Positions 9,361 to 18,245 of a stretch of 60,294 nucleotides of DNA are shown here, in pieces. Origin of the DNA: Pseudomonadota bacterium. GTDB lineage: Bacteria; Pseudomonadota; Gammaproteobacteria; Steroidobacterales; Steroidobacteraceae. The notes under the pieces are model-generated. The model searched no databases and had not been told where the DNA came from. It was given only the letters and a program-made list of their open reading frames with translations. Every line of letters starts with the position of its first letter. Position 1 is the stretch's first letter. The stretch is taken from assembly GCA_023417315.1 (NCBI GenBank), contig JAEZFW010000059.1:1-60294 (forward strand). The letters are read 5' to 3'. The position numbers were made by a program, and so were the translations under genes.

Positions 9361-10026
9361 ATGAAGACAGCCAAAGCCGAGATCGTGAGCGAGTACGGAC
9401 CCTTCGAGGGTATGGAAAGCATCGCGGGCGTCACTTACGACGGTGAGCACGTCTGGATTGCGTCGGGCGATAAGTTGACTGCGCTCGATCCGACGAGCGG
9501 CAAGGCCGTGCGCTCGTTCGACATCGCCGCTCATGCAGGCACCGCGTTCGATGGCGAGCATCTATATCAGATTGCAGAGGATCGAATTCACAAGATCGAT
9601 CCGCACACCGGGCGGGTGCTCTCTAGCATTCCAGCACCAGGCGGCGGAGCAGATTCGGGCCTTGCTTGGGCGGAAGGTTCGCTTTGGGTTGGGCAGTATC
9701 GCGACCGGAAGATTCACGAGATCGATCCGCAGACAGGAAAGATCTTGCGTACGATCGAATCGAATCGCTTCGTCACTGGCGTTACATGGGTCGGGGACGA
9801 GCTTTGGCATGCCACGTGGGAAGGCGATGAAAGCGAACTGCGTCGCGTCGATCCACAAAGCGGTGAAGTACTGGAACGACTCGAAATGCCGGCTGGCGCC
9901 AATGTATCTGGTCTCGAGTCAAACGGACGCGATGAATTCTTCTGCGGTGGAGCTCGTAGCCGAACGCTCAGAGTCGTGCGGCGACCGAAGAGGACCGCGA
10001 CAGGGACGGTAGCGAGAAAGCCGTAA
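9361..10026 (+). CDS. YncE/glutaminyl-cyclase-like beta-propeller protein
   Basis: A 221-residue protein of repeated short blades of the form VWIASGDKLTALDPTSGKAV, LYQIAEDRIHKIDPHTGRVL, LWVGQYRDRKIHEIDPQTGKIL and LWHATWEGDESELRRVDPQSGEVL. This is a five- to six-blade propeller like SMP-30 or vanadium-peroxidase/glutaminyl-cyclase-type proteins. No signal peptide is seen, so it is probably cytoplasmic. The gene follows the regulator by 9 bases. An enzymatic role cannot be read from the sequence. Confidence 0.8.
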   Translation: MKTAKAEIVSEYGPFEGMESIAGVTYDGEHVWIASGDKLTALDPTSGKAVRSFDIAAHAGTAFDGEHLYQIAEDRIHKIDPHTGRVLSSIPAPGGGADSGLAWAEGSLWVGQYRDRKIHEIDPQTGKILRTIESNRFVTGVTWVGDELWHATWEGDESELRRVDPQSGEVLERLEMPAGANVSGLESNGRDEFFCGGARSRTLRVVRRPKRTATGTVARKP

Positions 10027-10132
10027 AGGCGCACGCGATCGCGGAAACCCAAGTGGGAAACCGTAAGTGGGACGAGCTTCGCCGCCACCGGATCCAACAC
10101 CGCACGCCAAGATCAAGAAGACCGGCCGCCGT

Positions 10133-11029
10133 TCAGAGTGGCTGCTTCAGAACCGTTGCGAGTGCGCGATTGATCGACTCCGCGACTGCGGCGCTATTCA
10201 AAATTCCGACGTGTGTTTCCTCGAAGCGGTATATGCGATATGAATCCTCGCATGCCGCATCGCGCAGCTGACTCGCCACCGTCACGACTCCATCGTCGAG
10301 GTCAGCACCGCGCTTGTTGTCTCTACCCACGGAGGCGAGCAGATGATGCTCGGTGCTGACGGGCAGCCGACGGCGCATGCCCGCCTTCGTCGTAAATAGA
10401 CCTTCGAGGTAGGTGCTGCGAGTCGCAACGTCGTGCCATGACCTCACCGCGTCCGGCCAGAAAAGCGATCCGATCGCAGCAGCCCGATGGCCGTGCCAAG
10501 GCGTCGACAACGTGACGAGCACCGGGACGGCGGAGCAATGGGATTCCGAGGTGCGTAGCACGAATTCTCGAGCGATGAGACCACCCATGCTATGAGCAAC
10601 GATGATGAGCGAGCGCACGTTGTAGTGAGCACAGAGCGCATCCATCTCGTGCAGCAGGTGCTCGACGGTACTGCTCAGGTCGTCGCCCGAAGCGTAGTAG
10701 TAGAACCAAGGTTCGAAGCGGGCTCGCTCGAGACGGCTGATCAGATAGCGGAAGTCTCGAGGCGATCCATACATTCCGTGTATGAAAAGTACCGGGATCT
10801 TAGATGCGTCATGGCTATCCAGGAAGTAGATTCCAGCTCCGGCCGCCCTCCTGAATCTCCAAGGCATCCAAACGCCTGCATTGACGAGATTCGGAGCGAA
10901 CGTCGGATCCTCGAGTCTAGACAGACTACCTGAACGCAGCTCAGACCGCTCTGACGGATCGATCGCGCATCCAGCGAGCGCAATGCATCCGGCGACCAGC
11001 GACAAGATCGATGAGCACGTTGCCTGCAT
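10133..11029 (-). CDS. Lipase-like alpha/beta hydrolase lipoprotein
   Basis: A 298-residue lipoprotein. Its signal ends in IALAGC, so the cysteine near residue 21 would be lipidated. The core has VLFIHGMYGSPRDF, a serine motif IVAHSMGG and a likely acid/histidine part in the last third (DDGVVTVASQL, then EETHVGI). This is the pattern of triacylglycerol lipases or PGAP1-like hydrolases. ATG 11029 was chosen because it gives a clean lipoprotein signal. An in-frame TTG lies 18 bases upstream. Probable role: hydrolysis of esters or lipids in the periplasm. Confidence 0.82.
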   Translation of the reverse strand: MQATCSSILSLVAGCIALAGCAIDPSERSELRSGSLSRLEDPTFAPNLVNAGVWMPWRFRRAAGAGIYFLDSHDASKIPVLFIHGMYGSPRDFRYLISRLERARFEPWFYYYASGDDLSSTVEHLLHEMDALCAHYNVRSLIIVAHSMGGLIAREFVLRTSESHCSAVPVLVTLSTPWHGHRAAAIGSLFWPDAVRSWHDVATRSTYLEGLFTTKAGMRRRLPVSTEHHLLASVGRDNKRGADLDDGVVTVASQLRDAACEDSYRIYRFEETHVGILNSAAVAESINRALATVLKQPL

Positions 11030-11135
11030 CGGAGGCGCTCTGCACAATGATGGCTAAACGACGAACGTCCACAGTTTGTTCGCGTCATCTACGATTCACA
11101 GCCGTCGTGCGGGAAGCATACGAAGCCCCGCCCAC

Positions 11136-11774
11136 TTACTTTGCTGCGCTCGCGATCAACCCATGCTTGCGCAGCTCTGAAGCCGCCGCTTTGGCTAGTT
11201 CTTGTATCGACCGCTCCAGGCCAGACGGATTCACGTGCTTGCTCTTTCCGCTCCAGACGAGTTGGTTCTGCTGCATGGAGTAAACCAATGTCTCGACGAC
11301 GACGGTCGTCGTTTGGACCAGATCGCCGCCGGTCACGTTTGCCACACCATAGGGTGTTCCCCACGCCGTGCCGTAGTACGCGCCCCAGTATCGTCGGTAC
11401 ATCGGTTCCGAATACGTCACCGGGGTCACTTCGGCATCGACATCGACGCTCACCGGTCGCATCACGACTACGGCCTGCACCTGAGCGGCATCCAGCGCAG
11501 TGCGGGCGGCCGCTTCGTTGGCCGGCGTGCTATCCGAGTAGATCGTGTACATCGGGATGCCGATAGCCCCCCGTGCCGAGATCTCTCCAGCAAGTGCAGT
11601 CTCGGCGCTGCGACGCCGGCTTTGGTCTTCCATGATCACGACCGCTGCCACCTTGGCCTTCGTCAGATCCAGCGGTTGTGCATCAGGGGTCTTCATCGAC
11701 GAGACGAAACCCGTCGATGCACACCCTGCAGCGGCGCAACATAGAAGCAGTCCAGCTATTTTGATTGCACACAT
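11136..11774 (-). CDS. Lipoprotein of unknown function
   Basis: A 212-residue lipoprotein starting at ATG 11774, with the signal LLLCCAAAGC. Visible parts: a Rossmann-like edge (KAKVAAVVIMED), an Arg-rich helix (RSAETALAGEI) and later a Tyr/Trp/Gly-rich stretch (YRRYWGAYYGTAWGTPYG) typical of lipoproteins of the DUF4136 kind. It ends with a Ser/Ala helix (ELAKAAASELRKHGLI), like the C-terminal helices of DUF4136 proteins. A longer frame reaching 11993 exists, but its first 73 residues look like non-coding sequence. Confidence 0.78.
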   Translation of the reverse strand: MCAIKIAGLLLCCAAAGCASTGFVSSMKTPDAQPLDLTKAKVAAVVIMEDQSRRRSAETALAGEISARGAIGIPMYTIYSDSTPANEAAARTALDAAQVQAVVVMRPVSVDVDAEVTPVTYSEPMYRRYWGAYYGTAWGTPYGVANVTGGDLVQTTTVVVETLVYSMQQNQLVWSGKSKHVNPSGLERSIQELAKAAASELRKHGLIASAAK

Positions 11775-12130
11775 GATGCGAGCGAGCTGCGACGAATCTG
11801 CTGGCTTCGGCCCCAAGCCATCTGGGGCCGGTTCAGCAATACTGCTTCGAAGCGCTTCGACTGAGCAGTACGTACCGCGGGCAGACAAGCGCTCGCATCG
11901 GTGCGCGGCACAGGCGACGGGGATCTGCGCAATACGTATACAGGAGTGGTTCAGGCATCGTGGCCCAAGATTTCTTCGTGGCATTGGATGCACGAATTGC
12001 GTCGCTAAGAATCCGTCTAACGTGAACAGCTTCTCTTGAATACCTGATGCCGTTCGTGGTTTTTCGAAGTGATGGCCGAATAATGTGTGAGGTGCAAGAA
12101 CACCCGTTCCTGGGAGGTACGTGACTTAAC
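11775..12130. other. Intergenic region between divergent genes
   Basis: A 356-base non-coding stretch between a minus-strand lipoprotein and a plus-strand receiver. It must hold promoters for both. I see no clear repeat, RNA gene or strong hairpin. A GGGAGG (about 12113-12118) lies 12 bases before the GTG that starts the receiver gene. Confidence 0.5.
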
Positions 12131-12541
12131 GTGGCTGCGGCAATCATTCTGCTCGTGGACGACGACGACAGTGTAAGAAGAAGCTTACGTCGACTCCTGA
12201 CCCTTCATGGCTATGAAATCTACGAGGCCTCCGATCGCAACGCCGCGTTAGAAGCGGCCCGACGGTATCGCCCGCACATCATCATCCTCGATCTGCACAT
12301 GTCCTCGGTCGACGGCCTGCAGATCGCGCGTGAAATCAAAGCCGATACGGGCTTGAGCGGGACAGGTCTCATCGCCTTCTCCGCTTCGCTCCCGGAATGG
12401 GACGAAGACTTGCAGCTTTTCCACCGAGTCGTCTCCAAACCCGCCAATGCGGAAGTCCTGCTCAAAGCAATCGCAGAAACGGCGCAGCGAGCGGGAGACT
12501 CCACTGCTCACCACGCGAGCGCGTCGCGGGCCCGTTCCTGA
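12131..12541 (+). CDS. Single-domain response-regulator receiver
   Basis: A 136-residue receiver with no output domain. The acid cluster VDDDDS is at residues 9-14, the phosphoacceptor is Asp54 in ILDLHM, and the conserved Ser and Lys appear in LIAFSAS and VSKPAN. The start is GTG at 12131. It probably relays a phosphoryl group from a histidine kinase, such as the one at 14498. Its last 34 bases overlap antisense with the minus-strand gene ending at 12508. Confidence 0.9.
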   Translation: MAAAIILLVDDDDSVRRSLRRLLTLHGYEIYEASDRNAALEAARRYRPHIIILDLHMSSVDGLQIAREIKADTGLSGTGLIAFSASLPEWDEDLQLFHRVVSKPANAEVLLKAIAETAQRAGDSTAHHASASRARS

Positions 12542-13323
12542 TATCGAAGAGCCGAGGCCCTCACATTATTATTTTCGATCGAGAATGGAGTCTGTGCCAC
12601 GTACGCGATCACGCGCGCTGCGCCGAACTCCTCGATGAGAGGTTTGAGCAGCTGAATCCCTCCCAGATCACGCACCTCATCATATTGTCGATCGGCACTG
12701 CGCCAAGCGCTTCGCTCGAGAGCCACGAGATTGTCTGGCCAGAGCCGGTCGAGCCTGTTCGCGTTGTACATTCGCGAGTGCCTGACGCGCAGCTCATTGT
12801 CGACGCCGGACACCAACATCTCGCATGCGAGGCGCTGCGCCAGTTGGGCAGATCCGCAGCCCTCGTGAGGCCAGCTCACGTGCTGCGCCTGGGCGATCTC
12901 ATTCATGAATGCGTTCCAGAGCGCACCATCGATGATCGCAATGATGGGAAACGAAACGCGCAGCTCCATGTGCTCATAGAACACCCAATAGTCCTTGGCC
13001 GACGCCGCCAACCGTTTATCGAGAAATTCGAGCGCTGTTCGATCGAATGTCAGGATATTCCGTTCGGCATCGTAGCAAGCGAGTTGCGTCGTCTTCGCCG
13101 AGCACTCAATCTGTCTCCTAAGCGTGAGTTTGAAATCTACATCCGGGACGAACCCGGGGAACGCCGATTCGATGGCTCGAGCGCGCTCTTCCACCAGATC
13201 GAGGAACAGCCGCTGTCGCGCTGCAGGTGAATCCGGAAACCCAACGCTCTGCGCACGCGCTATCGAAACTCCCAGCATGAGAACCGCAAGGACGAGCAAG
13301 CGTGCGAGGGAATGCAATGACAT
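12508..13323 (-). CDS. Exported hypothetical protein, peptidase-like
   Basis: A 271-residue exported protein. It has a signal peptide (LARLLVLAVLMLGVSIARAQ) and a very good AGGAGG before ATG 13323. The sequence includes LACYDAERNILTFDRT, LEFLDKRLAASAKDYWVFYEHMELR and YEHMELRVSFP. Tyr/Glu/His residues in this region recall DUF4344-type metallo-hydrolase-like proteins. I cannot place it confidently. It overlaps convergently with the receiver at 12131. Confidence 0.72.
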   Translation of the reverse strand: MSLHSLARLLVLAVLMLGVSIARAQSVGFPDSPAARQRLFLDLVEERARAIESAFPGFVPDVDFKLTLRRQIECSAKTTQLACYDAERNILTFDRTALEFLDKRLAASAKDYWVFYEHMELRVSFPIIAIIDGALWNAFMNEIAQAQHVSWPHEGCGSAQLAQRLACEMLVSGVDNELRVRHSRMYNANRLDRLWPDNLVALERSAWRSADRQYDEVRDLGGIQLLKPLIEEFGAARVIAYVAQTPFSIENNNVRASALRYQERARDALAW

Positions 13324-13437
13324 CGCACGAGTACACCTCCTCGCGCACGAGGACGGAAGCCGTGATGGGGACTAAGCGATCACGCCCGTACTACTTAGGC
13401 GCATGGGAAGATGCCGACGAGGCGGACGCGGCTCGAC

Positions 13438-14193
13438 TCACTCGGATTCCGAAACCCACGCCGCGCGATGGCGAACGTGCGACGCGCCGGCACTGGCACT
13501 CATCGGAAGAGGTCGCTCGACATGCTGCGCGGCCCGCGCCTCGGCTCGTGACCTTTGTTCCTTCGCGTACTCTTCCAACAACCGAGAGGCACGCACCAGA
13601 TCCGGCAAGGATCTAATCTGCAGTTTGCTGCGAATGCGTGCCCGGCGCGCCTTGATCGTGCGCTCACAGGAACCAAGATCTGCTGCGAGTTGTTTGTTGA
13701 GCCTGTTGTTCATGATCCCGGACAGGATCTTCTTCTCGAGCGGATTGAGCTCGTCGAAGCGCCTGCGAAGGTCGGCCACCTCGCGCTCAGCGCATCGAGC
13801 TTTCGAATCGCGTTCCAACGCCTTGGTCACGGCCTGTAGAACCCGCTCGGCCGGCGCGGGCTTGACGATGTAGTCGATCGCACCCGCTTTGATCGCATCG
13901 ACGCTGGTGCCCACATCGTCACACCCCGTGAGCAGAACGATCGGCAGGGCAACCCTTCTCGATCGCAACGCTTTGAGCAGGTCCATGCCGCTGGGGCCGG
14001 GCATCGTGATATCGAGCAAGACGCATCCGGGATCATCGAGCGGATTGGCTAAGAGGAACTCGCCAGCGCAACGGTAGCCAATCGCTGCAATGCGGTTCGC
14101 TTGTAGCAATCGGATGACACTGGCGCGAAAGCTGTCGTCGTCATCGACCACATGGACGATAGGTGCAACGGTGTGCGGGTCGTGCGCGTTCAT
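13438..14193 (-). CDS. FixJ/NarL-type response regulator
   Basis: A 251-residue DNA-binding response regulator. The receiver is at about 10-125 with VVDDDDS, phosphoacceptor Asp61 in CVLLDITMPG, Thr in VLLTGCDD and Lys in YIVKPAPAE. The output helix-turn-helix (about 165-215) is of FixJ type: LNPLEKKILSGIMNNRLNKQ followed by ERTIKARRARI, typical of FixJ-class LuxR domains. A Pro-containing tail follows. ATG 14193 has GGAGAGGAC upstream. It faces the histidine kinase at 14498 divergently. Confidence 0.9.
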   Translation of the reverse strand: MNAHDPHTVAPIVHVVDDDDSFRASVIRLLQANRIAAIGYRCAGEFLLANPLDDPGCVLLDITMPGPSGMDLLKALRSRRVALPIVLLTGCDDVGTSVDAIKAGAIDYIVKPAPAERVLQAVTKALERDSKARCAEREVADLRRRFDELNPLEKKILSGIMNNRLNKQLAADLGSCERTIKARRARIRSKLQIRSLPDLVRASRLLEEYAKEQRSRAEARAAQHVERPLPMSASAGASHVRHRAAWVSESE

Positions 14194-14248
14194 GTGTCCT
14201 CTCCCCTGCGTATTGCTTCGCCGATTGGAACACAGCGTCTGACATGCC

Positions 14249-14281
14249 GAGTGTCACGTTTAGTCCCGTCAAGAGACACTC
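14249..14281. promoter_or_regulatory. Inverted repeat between divergent regulator and kinase
   Basis: GAGTGTC (14249-14255) and GACACTC (14275-14281) are perfect 7-base inverted arms with a 19-base gap. They lie in the 304-base region between the FixJ-type regulator (minus) and the histidine kinase (plus). It could be an operator or a weak hairpin. Nothing else recognisable was found in this intergenic region (14194-14497). Confidence 0.35.
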
Positions 14282-14497
14282 ACAATGAGTAGAAGGGGCA
14301 TGGAACCCGCGATTTACAGCATTGTGTCAGCGTGTAGCATGCAGCACGTGTTGCTTTGGACACTTCTGCCGACGTCGCCCCAGCTGTGATTGAGCCCGCC
14401 CCCCCGATCCTCCTGCTCCCTCGCGAGCAGACATCTCGGAAGGGCAGACCATTCTTCCACAAGTTCCTGGCCCCGATATCGGAAGCGGATCGGCTGC

Positions 14498-15316
14498 ATG
14501 GACCTCGCATTCATCTCGCTGCTCATCTTGAGCTTAGTCCTCGGTGGACTGCTTTTGCTGCAGCTTCGCAAGGAGCGACAGGCGAAGGACAGCCTGCAGA
14601 AGCACTACGCAGAGATCACCCACGCAGCTCGCTTGGCACTCGTCGGCGAGATCACTGCATCAGTCACGCATGAGGTGACTCAACCTTTGAGCGCAATCTT
14701 GAGCAATGTCGATACGGCGTTGTTGGTCATCGATCGACCTGAAGCGGATCTGCGTCTGATTCGAGATATCTTGATCGACGTTCGCAAGGACGACTTGCGA
14801 GCGCATGGAATCGTGCAGCGCTTGCGACCCATGCTACGTAAGCGCACCGTCGAGTTCGAGCCCGTGGATCTGAACAACTTGGTCTCCAATGTGACCACCC
14901 TGATCCAGCCGGACGCGAAGGAACGCGACGTGGCACTCAAGCTCGCGCTCGATCCCGACGTGGAGAGCGTGCCAGCGGATCGAGTGCATATCGAGCAGGT
15001 GCTCCTCAATCTGCTCATCAATGCAATGCACGCCATGAGTGAAACAAACCCGAATGCTGGGCGCACGCTCGAAGTTCGAACTCAGAAAGATGCCGAAGGC
15101 GTGAAGATATCGGTCCTTGACAACGGGCAGGGCATTCCAAGCGAGAACATGGGACGCTTGTTCGAATCCTTCTTCACCACCGCACCGAATGGCCTTGGGC
15201 TGGGCCTGTCGATCGCGCGTTCCATCGTGAAAGCACACGGTGGGGAGATCTGGGCCGAGAATCGTCCTACGGGCGGGGCCGCCTTCTCGTTCACCGTGCC
15301 GTCGAAGGCTCATTGA
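14498..15316 (+). CDS. Sensor histidine kinase with short N-terminal anchor
   Basis: A 272-residue kinase. Residues about 1-20 form a single hydrophobic segment (LAFISLLILSLVLGGLLLL). Then comes a short helix, HisKA with the H-box histidine in SVTHEVTQPLSAIL, and HATPase with N-box LINAMHAM, G1 DNGQGIP, F-box FESFFTT and G2 GLGLGLSIA. No periplasmic or PAS sensing domain is present, which is unusual. Start ATG 14498 was chosen for the clean membrane segment. A longer frame starts at 14390 but is not convincing. It is closest to the FixL/DctB family. Confidence 0.88.
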   Translation: MDLAFISLLILSLVLGGLLLLQLRKERQAKDSLQKHYAEITHAARLALVGEITASVTHEVTQPLSAILSNVDTALLVIDRPEADLRLIRDILIDVRKDDLRAHGIVQRLRPMLRKRTVEFEPVDLNNLVSNVTTLIQPDAKERDVALKLALDPDVESVPADRVHIEQVLLNLLINAMHAMSETNPNAGRTLEVRTQKDAEGVKISVLDNGQGIPSENMGRLFESFFTTAPNGLGLGLSIARSIVKAHGGEIWAENRPTGGAAFSFTVPSKAH

Positions 15317-15417
15317 CTCACCCTTGACCCTCATTGATCTGCTGCACGGGCGAATGTATTGAGATCATCCATCGTCCGACTATCGAGCAGCCGCGTCTTA
15401 ACGCATACCGTTTCCAC

Positions 15418-15810
15418 GTGGGTCACATCAAGAAACATCGCGGCATCGTCGCTGTGGTGGAGGACGATCACAGCGTCAACCACTCGATGTGTCGGCTGTT
15501 GTCTGCGGCGGGATTCGAAGCGAGAGCGTTCGACTCGGGTGAGGCGCTCTTGATGGACGAGCGGGTGCGGGAGCATCGCTGCCTGATCGTCGATGCCGAG
15601 CTACCGGGCATTTCCGGCTTCGAGCTTTATCGCAAGCTCCAGCTCAATGGAGTGCGCGTGCCCTTGGTCGTGGTCACCGCCCACGACGATAGCGAACATC
15701 GCGACGAGGCTTCGAAGCTCGGCGCCACAGCCTATTTCTCGAAGCCGTTCTCGAGCGCAGCCTTCATTGATGCCGTCATCGAGGCGAGTGGCGAATCGCA
15801 AGATCGGTGA
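15418..15810 (+). CDS. Single-domain response-regulator receiver
   Basis: A receiver of about 130 residues: VEDDHSV, a phosphoacceptor Asp in LIVDAELPG, Thr in VVVTAHDD and Lys in YFSKPF. The GTG at 15418 gives a standard N-terminus. An in-frame TTG at 15334 is possible. It follows the kinase (ending 15316) on the same strand and is its likely partner. No output domain. Together with the receiver at 12131 and the FixJ-type regulator, it makes three receivers near one kinase. Confidence 0.85.
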   Translation: MGHIKKHRGIVAVVEDDHSVNHSMCRLLSAAGFEARAFDSGEALLMDERVREHRCLIVDAELPGISGFELYRKLQLNGVRVPLVVVTAHDDSEHRDEASKLGATAYFSKPFSSAAFIDAVIEASGESQDR

Positions 15811-15832
15811 TGGAAAGATAGTGCGATTTGCA

Positions 15833-16005
15833 GCGGGCACCTTGCAGCGGACACCGCCAGGGGCAGCGCCCGGTTGACCATCGTTGCGCGCCACGCGCAT
15901 CGATGGCCACAGTAGTCGGGCGCTGCAGTCGCGGATGAGCCGAACGATATCGACTCAAGGCGAACTTCAACTCGCGGCGAACTTCAACTCGCCAACCTCA
16001 ACTCC
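15833..16005. repeat. Short tandem repeats downstream of the receiver
   Basis: Two small tandem arrays lie in this 187-base gap. A 14-15 base unit, ttgcagcgg(g/a)cacc, occurs twice near 15829-15858. A 17-base unit, ggcgaacttcaactcgc, occurs twice at 15959-15975 and 15976-15992, followed by a degenerate third copy (caacctcaactcc). The last copy enters the 3' end of the minus-strand gene at 15998. Confidence 0.55.
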
Positions 16006-16594
16006 TGAGACGAAAAAGCGCGAGAATCGACCCCAACATCAGCGCCAATAGGCCACCGACCGCGAACATCGGCCACCAGCTTGCGGTCGCAGGCAGCGCT
16101 GCCGACATCTGCTGCGGTTCTTCCCGAACAGATGTCTCGTTCACCGCAATCGGCACGACGATCAAACGCGCCGTTTGCGTTTCCGCCTCCGGGAACTGCG
16201 CAGCGAGGCGATCCTCGGCGATGTAGAAATTGAGCTGATCCCCGCGCCTCAAGTCCGCGACTCGCGTGCGACGACCATCGACGTACAGCGATGTCTCGGG
16301 AGGAGGCGTCAACGTGATCTCGCCGCCGTCCTTGAAGTCCACGACGATCCGTTCACCGCGTTCGTTACGCTTGAGCGTGCCTTGGAACTTGACGTATGTC
16401 TTGCCGTTGCGCTCCTCGACCGACCGGCACGCCGACGCTATGGTCGGATACATCTCGAGCGCTCGGTCAGACCATTGGATTCCGCTGCAGTCATTAGACG
16501 TCGATGTGAACGACCGATCGACGGATGTCTGTGCATTCGCGAGCGTTGCGCCGGCCAGCAGGCACGCGAACGATATACAACCTCTGATACTCAT
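15998..16594 (-). CDS. Exported protein with C-terminal membrane anchor
   Basis: A 198-residue protein. Its signal peptide (SFACLLAGATLANAQ) is followed by a beta-rich part (VKFQGTLKRNERGERIVVDF, ITLTPPPETSLYVDG). Near the C-terminus is a hydrophobic anchor (MFAVGGLLALMLGSILALF) before FRLRS. ATG 16594 sits six bases after GGGGTGA. A GTG lies 9 bases upstream. The type is a periplasmic domain tethered by a C-terminal span. Function unknown. Confidence 0.72.
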   Translation of the reverse strand: MSIRGCISFACLLAGATLANAQTSVDRSFTSTSNDCSGIQWSDRALEMYPTIASACRSVEERNGKTYVKFQGTLKRNERGERIVVDFKDGGEITLTPPPETSLYVDGRRTRVADLRRGDQLNFYIAEDRLAAQFPEAETQTARLIVVPIAVNETSVREEPQQMSAALPATASWWPMFAVGGLLALMLGSILALFRLRS

Positions 16595-16872
16595 GATGCT
16601 CACCCCGCCCGATGATTGAGACTAACCACACGATGGAATGGTGCGCGTGACCCTTCGGTGCTGCGTATCCGAATGGAGGACCGTCGCCGACGCCTTGCAT
16701 ACCTATTGATGACAGGCGCACACGCAATTGCAGTCACGCCGCGATGGCCGCGTCGCATCTGGCGCAAAGCCAGTGACTTCGCGGGCATGTAAGCGTCCCC
16801 CTTGTGCGTATGGATATGCAGGTACTCGCGTGACTCAATAATGCTGTCAGGTGCCAGAGAGGAGCTGCGCTC

Positions 16873-17454
16873 ATGCGCGTCGGCGTCGAAAGATTCGTGC
16901 TGTGCCTTACGCTCGCGTGCTGTGTTGCCGCTTGCACGAGCGGTCCGAAGGTGCGAACGGACGCAGATCCGACTGCAAACCTCGCGAGCTACAAGACATT
17001 CGCCTTCTTCGAGGAGCTTGCGACGGACAAGTCGTCGTACTCGACGATGATCACGAGCCGGCTCAAGGATGCAACACGGCGCGAGCTGAAACGCCGCGGC
17101 TACGAGGAAGTGACCAACGATCCTCAACTGCTCGTGAACTTCAATACCAATGTCGAGACGCGAACACAGGTTCAAAGCACACCCGCCCCCGCCAGCTTCT
17201 ATGGATACCGCGCGGGCATGTATGGGGCGTGGGGCGGCTACCCTGCGGATATACATACGACGCACTACCAGGAAGGTACGCTCGTCATCGACCTCGTAGA
17301 TGCCGGGAAGCGCCAGCTCGTCTGGCAAGCGGTTGCCCAGGGACGTCTATCCAAGAAGGCCATCGAGAACCCCGCCGCGAGCATCGATGCGCTCATCGCA
17401 GAGATGTTCGAGAAGTATCCGGTGCCAGCCCTCGACGCCGCGGCGCCAACCTAG
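16873..17454 (+). CDS. DUF4136 lipoprotein
   Basis: A 193-residue lipoprotein. The signal MRVGVERFVLCLTLACC ends in VAAC, with the lipidated Cys near residue 21. The family features follow: FAFFEE after KTF near residue 40, DPQLLVNFNTNVETRTQ, an aromatic Gly-rich loop (FYGYRAGMYGAWGGY) and YQEGTLVIDLVDAGKRQLVWQA. The DUF4136 fold is a tethered alpha/beta domain of unclear role. It is followed by the outer-membrane protein at 17561. Confidence 0.9.
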   Translation: MRVGVERFVLCLTLACCVAACTSGPKVRTDADPTANLASYKTFAFFEELATDKSSYSTMITSRLKDATRRELKRRGYEEVTNDPQLLVNFNTNVETRTQVQSTPAPASFYGYRAGMYGAWGGYPADIHTTHYQEGTLVIDLVDAGKRQLVWQAVAQGRLSKKAIENPAASIDALIAEMFEKYPVPALDAAAPT

Positions 17455-17560
17455 CGCCGTTGTCGAATTCGAGGGAGCGCTTCATTGCCCGCGTCACTTA
17501 TTGTTAGGCCACTACCTCACTGCTAGCGTCGATCGCGAGCAACATCATGCGAGGCTCAAT

Positions 17561-18184
17561 ATGCGTACTCCAGCCATCTGCCCGCGCTCAACAGTGCCTC
17601 TGGCGGCAATCGCCGTGCTAGCACTGGCACAACCTGCGATGTCACAGGAGGAGAACGAATCTGGGCCCTACGTGGGCGGCGGCTACGGTGAGTTCGACGT
17701 GAGCATCGACGACATCGATGGACTGACCGATGCGGTTCAGGACCTCGACTCGGACGACTCCGCTTACAAGCTGTTCTTCGGGTGGCGTTTCAACCGCTTC
17801 TTCTCGCTCGAGGCGGACTACATCGATCTCGGCAACCCGCGAGGCAATTTCGATGCATCTGGAACGAGCGGAGACTACCAACTGGAGCTGTCTGGTTTTG
17901 CAGGCTATGCAATCGGGACGCTGCCGATCGGCATCTTCGAGCTCTCAGGGAAGATCGGCTACTACTTCCACGACGTCGAGATCAACGTCGATCTAGATAA
18001 CATCGGACCCGGAAATGGGGACGTCATCGGCACGGATGACAGTGGGGAAGCGGTCGTCTATGGCGTCGGTGCAGGCGTTACTTTATTCGACAGTCTGAAC
18101 GCCAAGCTCGAGTACGAGTTGTTCGATGTCGATGAGCTGGACGATGCGTACGCGTTCTGGCTCACGGCGGCATGGCGCTTCTGA
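17561..18184 (+). CDS. Outer-membrane beta-barrel protein (OmpA/OmpW-like)
   Basis: A 207-residue barrel starting at ATG 17561. A signal peptide (TVPLAAIAVLALAQPAMSQ) is followed by amphipathic strands with a glycine-rich first strand (GPYVGGGYGEFDV), RFNRFFSLEADYIDLGNPRG and a final FWLTAAWRF that ends in an aromatic residue. This is the eight-stranded barrel type. It is probably small-molecule permeable or structural. It lies between the DUF4136 lipoprotein and the mechanosensitive channel. Confidence 0.85.
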   Translation: MRTPAICPRSTVPLAAIAVLALAQPAMSQEENESGPYVGGGYGEFDVSIDDIDGLTDAVQDLDSDDSAYKLFFGWRFNRFFSLEADYIDLGNPRGNFDASGTSGDYQLELSGFAGYAIGTLPIGIFELSGKIGYYFHDVEINVDLDNIGPGNGDVIGTDDSGEAVVYGVGAGVTLFDSLNAKLEYELFDVDELDDAYAFWLTAAWRF

Positions 18185-18245
18185 CCGCACATATCCAGAA
18201 GCTCCCTCAACGAAGTTCCCTCAACGGAAGGCCGTTCGTGAGATC

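Noticed and set aside
17300..17560. Upstream extension of the 17561 barrel protein
   Set aside because: It overlaps the DUF4136 gene and is Arg/Ser/Pro-rich. The signal peptide begins at ATG 17561.
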